A DNA stretch of 64,000 bases, from positions 101,992 through 165,991 of the forward strand of contig DATMML010000103.1 in NCBI GenBank assembly GCA_035570235.1, read 5' to 3'. The stretch's first letter is position 1. Every line of letters starts with the position of its first letter. This stretch comes from Vicinamibacteria bacterium (GTDB taxonomy: Bacteria; Acidobacteriota; Vicinamibacteria; Fen-336). Of the stretch, positions 58,636-64,000 are shown in pieces. The notes beneath the pieces are model-generated. The model did no database searches, was not told where the DNA came from, and worked only from the letters and a program-made list of their open reading frames with translations. A program made the translations under genes and the position numbers.

Positions 58636-59779
58636 CCTGCTCCTGGCCGCGCCCGCCCCCGCGGAGATCCTGGAGCGGATCATCGCCAAGGTGAACGGCG
58701 AGATCATCACCCAGTCGGAGTTCCAGTCCCGCCAGCTGGCGGCCGCCCAGGCCGCCCACGTGGACCCGGACAAGGTGGGGGCCTTCCTGCGCGAGAACAA
58801 CGCCAAGATCTTGCAGGAGTCCATCGACGACATGCTCCTCGTCCAGCGGGCGGGGGACGCCGGCCTGCACATGCGCCCCGAGTACGTCAAAGAGGTGATC
58901 GACGGGATCAAGAAGGAGAACAATATCGGCTCCGACGAGCAGCTCCAGGCCCAGCTCCGGCGGGAGGGGATGTCGCTCGACGACCTGAAGCGCAACATAG
59001 AGCGCTCCATCCTCCGCCGCCAGATCCTCTCCCGGGACCTGGAGTCCAAAACCACCATCACCGACGCCGAGGCCCGCGCCGACTATGAGGCCCACCCGGC
59101 CGACTACCGCCGCCCGGCGAGCGTCCGCCTGCAGGAGATCCTGGTCCGCGGGGAGGGGGGCGACGCCCTGACCAAGGCCAAGGACCTGGCGGCGCGGGCC
59201 CGGGGGGGAGAGGACTTCGCGGCCCTGGCCAAGCTCAACTCCGCCGCTCCCAGCAGCGCCGCGGGCGGCGACCTCGGGCGGCTCGTGCGGGGGGAGATGA
59301 ACCCCGAGCTCGAGAAAGCGGCCTTCGCCCTCGGCCCCGGACAGGTGTCGGACCCCATCCCCGCCGGGGACACGTACCGGATCCTCAAGGTCCTCGAGAA
59401 AACCGAGGCCAGTGTGGTTTCCTTCGAGGAGGCCAAGGCCGCCATAAAGCAGCGCCTGACCCAGGGGCGCTGGGACCAGGAGTACACCACCTACCTCGAG
59501 GGGCTGCGCAAGAAGGCGATCATCGAAGTCAAGGTCCGCGAGGTGCCCCTCCAGCTCACGGGCCCCGTGCCCTCCGGCCCCCTCCTGGGGGGGGCGGCGG
59601 GGACGGAGCCGGGGCCGCCCGGGGCCACCCCGGCCCCTCCCGCGCCCGCTCGCCCCGATAGCGAGATCGTCACCTCCCCCCAGGCCGCCCCCGAGCGCGT
59701 GGCCCCACCTCCGGTGGAGAAGGCCCCCGAGAAGAAGAAGGAAGAGGAGCCGAAGCCCGCTCCGCCCCCCCATCCGTGA
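58601..59779 (+). CDS. surA: SurA-like periplasmic chaperone/isomerase with Pro-rich tail
   Basis: 392 residues. Signal peptide ending APA-E, SurA N-domain (RIIAKVNGEIITQSEFQSRQL), one parvulin domain (RPASVRLQEILVRGEGGDALTKAKDLAARARGGEDFAALAKLNSAAPSSAAGGDLGRLVRGEMNPELEKAAFALGPGQVSDPI...TYRILKVLEK). The last 70 residues are Pro/Ala then a Glu/Lys-rich run, unusual for SurA. Works with the preceding paralogue. Confidence 0.88.
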   Translation: MPRQIVLLALPSLLLAAPAPAEILERIIAKVNGEIITQSEFQSRQLAAAQAAHVDPDKVGAFLRENNAKILQESIDDMLLVQRAGDAGLHMRPEYVKEVIDGIKKENNIGSDEQLQAQLRREGMSLDDLKRNIERSILRRQILSRDLESKTTITDAEARADYEAHPADYRRPASVRLQEILVRGEGGDALTKAKDLAARARGGEDFAALAKLNSAAPSSAAGGDLGRLVRGEMNPELEKAAFALGPGQVSDPIPAGDTYRILKVLEKTEASVVSFEEAKAAIKQRLTQGRWDQEYTTYLEGLRKKAIIEVKVREVPLQLTGPVPSGPLLGGAAGTEPGPPGATPAPPAPARPDSEIVTSPQAAPERVAPPPVEKAPEKKKEEEPKPAPPPHP

Positions 59780-60111
59780 GCGCTCCTCCACGCGGCGCCC
59801 ACGGCGGCCGCTTCTTCGAGACCGTCTACGCGGTGGTCCGACGGATCCCCCGGGGCCGGGTGGCCACCTACGGGCAGGTGGCGCTCCTGGCCGGCAGTCC
59901 CCGCGGCGCCCGGGCGGTGGGCTGGGCCCTGCGGGCCCTGAACCCGCGATCCGAGCGCAGGGTTCCCTGGCATCGGGTGGTGGGGGCGGCGGGGCGCATC
60001 TCGCTCCGGGCCGGGCTCGGGCCCCTGCAGCAGCGGCGGCGCCTGCGCGCGGAGGGCGTACGCTTCCGCGCCGGCTGCGTGGATCTCGCTCACCACGGCC
60101 TGCGTCCATGA
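59776..60111 (+). CDS. Alkyltransferase-like (ATL) DNA-binding protein
   Basis: 111 residues. MGMT-type DNA-binding domain (FFETVYAVVRRIPRGRVATYGQVALLAG) but the reactive motif PCHR is PWHRVV: Trp replaces the acceptor Cys, as in E. coli and Thermus ATL proteins. ATLs bind O6-alkylguanine and pass it to nucleotide-excision repair. Its presence with uvrA and mfd in the same window fits. Start overlaps the surA stop. Confidence 0.9.
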   Translation: MSAPPRGAHGGRFFETVYAVVRRIPRGRVATYGQVALLAGSPRGARAVGWALRALNPRSERRVPWHRVVGAAGRISLRAGLGPLQQRRRLRAEGVRFRAGCVDLAHHGLRP

Positions 60112-61253
60112 GCGCCCCCGTTCCCCTCCGCCGCTCGCTCCAGGAGGTCAGCCTCCCCGCCCTCCTCCGCCCCCTCGTACGCCAGAAGCGGACGGGGGTG
60201 CTCCGCATGACCCGGGGCGCGATCACCAAGACCGTCTACCTCTCGGAGGGCCGGCTCATCTTCGCCACCTCCGCCGACCCCGACGACCGGCTGGGGGAGC
60301 GGCTGCTGGTCAAGGGGCTCATCAGCTACCGCAACTACGAGGACTCCGTGCGGGCCCTGCGCGCGGGAAAACGCCAGGGCACGATCCTGGTGGAGAACGG
60401 GGCCATCCGCTCGAAGGACCTGATCGCGGGGGTCACCGAGCAGGTCCAGGAGATCATCTACAGCCTCTTCGCCTGGGAAGAGGGCGAGTGCGAGTTCGTG
60501 GAGGGGAGCCTGCCCTCCCGCGAGGTCATCGTGCTCCGCATGTCCACGGGGGACCTGATCCTGGAGGGAATCCGCCGCATCCACTCCTGGAGCCGGATTC
60601 GTACAGGGGTGGGGGCTCTGGAGCAGAAGTACGCGCTCAGCGACGACGCCACGACCCTGGTCGGCGGCCTCTCCCTTCCCAAGCTGGAGATGAACCTGGT
60701 CGCCACCCTGGACGGGCCGGCCACCCTGGAGGAGATTTGCGCCTCCACCCGCCAGAGCGACTTCCTGGTCTGTCGGGCGGTCTGGGGGCTGTGGGCGGCG
60801 GGTGTCCTGGACCGCGTCCCCCAGGACGCGGAGGCCCCCCGGGAGAAGATCCGGGAGGACACCAAGCCGCACGCGGAGAAAACGCGGGGGGCGTCGGTGG
60901 GTCGGGAGATAGAGCTCTTCAACCAACTCCACCGCCTGCTCTCTGACCTCGTCACCTACGAGCTTCGCGAGCAAGCCCCCGCCTTCCTCGAGAGCGCCCT
61001 CGTCCGGGCGCGGGGCGAGCACGAAGCCCTCTTCGGGGGGGTGAACGTGGACCGCAACGGCGAGCTCGACGCGGTTGCCCTCCGCCGGAACATCGTGAGC
61101 CGCGAGGTCGCCTCCTATTTGCGGGGGCTCGGCCGGCTTTTCGAGATCGAGCTGAGTCTGATCCGCGAGAGCCTGGGCGCTCGCAAAGCTGGCATTATCG
61201 AGGACGGGCTGCGCTCTCTCCGGGAGCAGCAGAAGCAGCGCGAGGGCATCTAG
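60108..61253 (+). CDS. DUF4388-domain protein
   Basis: 381 residues. DUF4388 (PATAN-like) region at the N-terminus: LPALLRPLVRQKRTGVLRMTRGAITKTVYLSEGRLIFATSADPDDRLGERLLVKGLISYRNYEDSV, found in myxobacteria and acidobacteria in proteins tied to motility and signalling. A winged-helix-like segment follows (DGPATLEEICASTRQSDFLVCRAVWGLWAAGVL), then a helical C-terminus. No catalytic residues. Overlaps the ATL stop. Confidence 0.82.
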   Translation: MSAPVPLRRSLQEVSLPALLRPLVRQKRTGVLRMTRGAITKTVYLSEGRLIFATSADPDDRLGERLLVKGLISYRNYEDSVRALRAGKRQGTILVENGAIRSKDLIAGVTEQVQEIIYSLFAWEEGECEFVEGSLPSREVIVLRMSTGDLILEGIRRIHSWSRIRTGVGALEQKYALSDDATTLVGGLSLPKLEMNLVATLDGPATLEEICASTRQSDFLVCRAVWGLWAAGVLDRVPQDAEAPREKIREDTKPHAEKTRGASVGREIELFNQLHRLLSDLVTYELREQAPAFLESALVRARGEHEALFGGVNVDRNGELDAVALRRNIVSREVASYLRGLGRLFEIELSLIRESLGARKAGIIEDGLRSLREQQKQREGI

Positions 61254-61323
61254 GCCCCCGGCCGCCGACCCCCAGGAGGCTCCTGGTGGTTGGGTCCCTC
61301 GCAACATCGGGCGGTGGGAAATC

Positions 61324-61686
61324 ATGTTCGAGGTCGTGCAGAAGCGATTCGAGTCTCCCGACGAGGTACGTGTCTTTGCCAAGGGGCGTCTGGAGATCGT
61401 CAAACTGGGCTCCCTGGTTCTGGGACGTGCCCGCTACGAACCCGGCTGGAAATGGTCGCTGCACGTGGGCCCCGAGGTCGGTACCTCAAGGTGCACCGTC
61501 GAGCACATCGGCCTGGTCGTTTCCGGCGTGGCCACGGTTGCGTTTGACGATGGGCGCGTGGTCGAACTCCGCGAGGGCTCGCTCTTTCACGTGCCCGCGG
61601 TACCCCACGACAGCTGGGTGGTCGGAGACCGCCCCTACGTGTCGCTCCATTTCCTGGGCGCCGATCACTACGCCCGGAAGGCCTAG
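61324..61686 (+). CDS. Cupin-domain protein
   Basis: 120 residues, single cupin barrel. YEPGWKWSLHVGPEVGTSRCTVEHIGLVVSGVATVAFDDGRVVELREGSLFHVPAVPHDSWVVGD matches the two cupin motifs; His59-region and HVPAVPHD supply probable metal ligands. Could be a regulator-like sugar or small-molecule cupin. No obvious partner gene. Confidence 0.82.
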   Translation: MFEVVQKRFESPDEVRVFAKGRLEIVKLGSLVLGRARYEPGWKWSLHVGPEVGTSRCTVEHIGLVVSGVATVAFDDGRVVELREGSLFHVPAVPHDSWVVGDRPYVSLHFLGADHYARKA

Positions 61687-61852
61687 CTCCCTGGCCACGG
61701 GGGGCGCCGCCGGCGGCTCCGGGCGGGAGGCATGGAAGCCGGCGTCCCCTTTCGCAGTCGAGCCGGGGGTTCCCGAGAAGGTGCCCGGCCCGTGAATCGT
61801 GGACGAGCCGCTCCTCCCGGGGAGGGACGGCGGGGCGGTCCGTGCCTGTTCG

Positions 61853-62953
61853 TCAGTGAGCCGGGGCGGCGGGCAGGATGTCGTCGACGATCACTCCGAG
61901 AACCGTCTCCGCGATTGCGAGCGGGGTGAGATTGTCGGCCCCCAGCGCCCGCCACTCGGTGGTGGTGACGATCACGAGGTCGAGGGAAGGCACCACGTAG
62001 ACAAACTGTCCTCCGTAGCCCCAGGCAAAAAACGCCGGCGCCGAGGGTGGGTCGGCTACCCACCAGAGGTAACCGTAGGTCACGCTTCTCTGTGCACCAT
62101 CCGTGTCCCGCCAAGGGAATTGGGGAGCGGTCGCGGTAGAGATCCAGCCGGCGGGCACGATCTGCTGAGCTCCCGACCGACCCTGCTGGACCATGAGCTG
62201 GCCCAGGCGGGCAAGGTCTTGGCCCGTGAGCTGCAGCCCGGAGCCCCCATTCACCGTGCCCCGTTCGAGGCCCTCCCAGACGGCGCTTCGGATGCCGATA
62301 GGCTGGAACAGGCGCTGGTCGGCAAGCGTCGCGAGCGGGGTTCCGGTCGCCAACTGGACGATGAGGCCCAGGAGGTGGACCGCCGCCGAGTTGTAGGTGA
62401 ACGGCCCCGGCGGGCCGGTCTGGGCGCGATCCAGCAAGAACTGGACGTGGTCGGGTGACACGATCCAGAGGTTGTAGTCGTCCCCCTGCTCCTCGTTCCA
62501 TTGGTAGCCCGAGGTCATGGTGAGTAGCTCCTTGATGGTGACCGCTCGGTCGCCCGGATTCAGCACGTAGGGTGGACCCAGGTAATCGCCGACGGTCGCA
62601 TCCATCCCCGAGATCTGGGTTGCATCAAGCGCTTGACCCACGAGGAGGGACACCACGCTCTTGGTGACCGACCGTACGTCGAAGCGTGTCTCCGATGTCG
62701 CGCCTCCGAAGTACCGCTCGACCACGAGCTTGCCGTGCCTCACCACCAGGAGGCTGCGGAAGCGGGGAATGGAGGCCGCGTTCTCGGTGGCGCGGGCAAG
62801 CAAGGAAGGGTCGAGGCCGACCTCTCCCGGCGCGGCAAAGGCCCAGGGCTGGGCCAGGTCGATTGGGCTCGGTGGGGGGCTCGATGTCGGGGTCGAGCTG
62901 CCGCAGCCCCACGAAGAAATGACCAGCCCGAGCGCGAGGACCTTTCCTGATAT
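61853..62953 (-). CDS. Beta-lactamase-fold serine hydrolase, lipoprotein; start codon unclear
   Basis: About 366 residues. SVTK (catalytic Ser and Lys, SxxK), YNS (Tyr of YxN) and GYGG as the third motif mark class C beta-lactamase/esterase-type hydrolases. Before it, KVLALGLVISSWGCGSS is a lipoprotein signal with Cys at the end. No ATG, GTG or TTG lies in frame between ATG 63145 and this signal; a GGGGGA-preceded ATA at 62953 is the best-placed codon. Role may be esterase or peptidoglycan-linked. Confidence 0.78.
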   Translation of the reverse strand: MSGKVLALGLVISSWGCGSSTPTSSPPPSPIDLAQPWAFAAPGEVGLDPSLLARATENAASIPRFRSLLVVRHGKLVVERYFGGATSETRFDVRSVTKSVVSLLVGQALDATQISGMDATVGDYLGPPYVLNPGDRAVTIKELLTMTSGYQWNEEQGDDYNLWIVSPDHVQFLLDRAQTGPPGPFTYNSAAVHLLGLIVQLATGTPLATLADQRLFQPIGIRSAVWEGLERGTVNGGSGLQLTGQDLARLGQLMVQQGRSGAQQIVPAGWISTATAPQFPWRDTDGAQRSVTYGYLWWVADPPSAPAFFAWGYGGQFVYVVPSLDLVIVTTTEWRALGADNLTPLAIAETVLGVIVDDILPAAPAH

Positions 62954-63143
62954 GCTTCCCCCTCGGGAGCCCCCTCGTTCTAGAGTCCTGTTGCTCTGGG
63001 TGTCCTTCCGGGACAGGATGGCGGCCTGACCAGGGGCGCCGCGCCGTCGCCCCGAGCCCGCCGGACGTGATCGCGGTTCACCAAGAGCGGGCGCCGGAAC
63101 CCGTCGGGCTGCCTCGCCGGTCGAGAATGATGAGGAGGTGAGC

Positions 63144-63416
63144 ATGCCGAAGTACGTGATCGAGCGTGAGCTGCCCGGCGCGGGGGCCCTCTCCGCCGAG
63201 CAGTTGCAGGGAATTTCCCAAACGTCCTGTGGCGTTCTGCGCAACTTGGGTCCACAGATCCAGTGGCTGCAAAGCTATGTTACCAAGGACAAGATCTACT
63301 GTGTCTACATCGCCCCCAACGAGGCGATCGTCCGCGAGCACGCCAAGCAGGGAGGGTTTCCCGCCAATCGCATCTCCGAGGTCAAGACCATAATCGACCC
63401 GACCACCGCCGAGTAG
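63144..63416 (+). CDS. DUF4242-domain small protein
   Basis: 90 residues from ATG 63144, with a perfect AGGAGG five bases upstream (63133-63138); the GTG at 63138 is inside that site. MPKYVIERELPGAGALSAEQLQG ... SYVTKDKIYCVYIAPNEAIVREHAKQGGFPANRISEVKTIID is the DUF4242 pattern (ferredoxin-like, some members bind nickel). Diverges from the serine hydrolase gene. Confidence 0.85.
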   Translation: MPKYVIERELPGAGALSAEQLQGISQTSCGVLRNLGPQIQWLQSYVTKDKIYCVYIAPNEAIVREHAKQGGFPANRISEVKTIIDPTTAE

Positions 63417-63565
63417 AGGGGCGGTTGGAAGAAGCCGGGGAGGGGGCGGGGAGGCGACCCTGGGACTTGGCCCTCCGGGCCTGACTCAGGACCCCGAATG
63501 CCAATCCCCCCTTCGGCTGTGCGGACGCTGACGCGAGCGGTCCCGTGGATCCCGCGGAGTGACCG

Positions 63566-64000
63566 ATGAAGCTGGTTTCAGTGAATGTGGGCCGCCCGCG
63601 AGACGTCGACTGGGGCGGCCGCCGGGTGCGCACGTCAATATGGAAGGCCCCCGTGACAGGCCGCTTGCACGTGAACCGCCTCAACCTCCAGGGTGACGAA
63701 CAATCCGACCTCTCCGTCCACGGGGGCCCCGACAAGGCGGTCTACGTCTACCCATCCGAGCATTATGGGTACTGGACCCGGGAGTTGCCGGGGATCGACC
63801 TCCCCTGGGGCGCGCTCGGGGAGAACTTCACGACCGAAGGCCTTCTCGAGGACAGTGTGAGGATCGGCGACCGCCTCCGGATAGGCTCCGCGGAGTTCGC
63901 GGTCACGCAGCCCCGCATGCCCTGCTACAAGCTCGGGGCGCGTTTTGGCCGCGAGGACATGGTCAAGCGCTTCCTGGCCAGCGGTCGCACGGGCTTCTAC
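63566..64000 (+). CDS. MOSC-domain protein (YiiM-like), 3' end cut by window edge
   Basis: 145 residues visible, still open at the right edge. MKLVSVNVGRPRDVDWGGRRVRTSIWK, QGDEQSDLSVHGGPDKAVYVYPSEHYGYW, GENFTTEGLLEDSVRIGDRLRIG and the catalytic Cys of QPRMPCYKLGARFG. MOSC enzymes reduce N-hydroxylated compounds or sulfurate molybdenum cofactor substrates; YiiM-like members act on 6-N-hydroxylaminopurine. The 150 bases before it hold no gene. Confidence 0.88.
   Translation, partial: MKLVSVNVGRPRDVDWGGRRVRTSIWKAPVTGRLHVNRLNLQGDEQSDLSVHGGPDKAVYVYPSEHYGYWTRELPGIDLPWGALGENFTTEGLLEDSVRIGDRLRIGSAEFAVTQPRMPCYKLGARFGREDMVKRFLASGRTGFY

Overview
The window comes from a strongly GC-rich, diderm bacterium. 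It encodes LpxC, a Wzm/Wzt polysaccharide exporter, a heptose-phosphate adenylyltransferase, SurA-type chaperones and an Omp85-like barrel. Gene content and order (DUF4388, DUF1573, DksA/TraR-like protein, ABC-exporter genes after atpHAGDC, lone F1 cluster) would fit Acidobacteriota or a close relative, but that is inference and no rRNA gene is present to settle it. The window spans the chromosomal replication origin. dnaA-dnaN-recF-gyrB-gyrA run leftward and rpmH-rnpA-yidD-yidC-khpB-rsmG-parA-parB run rightward from a gap at 33049-33448 that holds an AT-rich patch and DnaA-box-like sites. A near-consensus parS overlaps the rsmG stop codon.

Layout. 1-3721: a truncated lipoprotein and a giant peptidase/propeller/Omp85 fusion. 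3724-9255: rplU-rpmA-obg-nadD-rsfS, a degenerate AAA+ regulator, a DksA-like protein, comF and a histidine-less S1/P1-like protein. 9281-11063: sigma factor, STAS protein, small unknown and DUF1573 protein. 11160-17057 (minus): a selenocysteine thioredoxin-like protein, lpxC, a kynureninase-like enzyme and uvrA. 17595-23587: TPR protein, glmU, glmS, uvrD. 23596-33048 (minus): lipoprotein, gyrA, gyrB, recF, dnaN, dnaA. 33449-39230: the rpmH-to-parB origin operon plus a bactofilin. 39295-40332: selD, itself read through an in-frame UGA. 40406-42587 (minus): DUF2330 and RnfD-like pair. 42836-46542: exported protein, LytS/LytR two-component pair, exported protein. 46764-61253: atpHAGDC, wzm-wzt, hldE-type adenylyltransferase, mfd, two PpiC/SurA proteins, ATL protein, DUF4388. 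61324-64000: cupin, serine hydrolase, DUF4242, partial MOSC protein.

The most interesting result is a selenium theme that a standard gene finder would miss. At 11160-11699 a DipZ/TlpA-like thioredoxin is split by a UGA exactly where the first active-site cysteine should be (motif UINC). A bacterial SECIS-like hairpin with a GGU loop and bulged U follows it. At 39295-40332 selD (selenophosphate synthetase) has UGA at its catalytic Cys/Sec position, followed by a near-perfect stem-loop. So the organism very probably inserts selenocysteine and uses it both to make selenophosphate and in an exported redox protein. selA, selB and tRNA-Sec are not in this window.

Other points: two proteins look like pseudoenzymes (the AAA+ regulator at 6356-7312 and the S1/P1-like protein at 8431-9255); the F1 ATPase genes have no F0 genes beside them; and two genes (rsmG, and the serine hydrolase at 61853) show no ordinary start codon.
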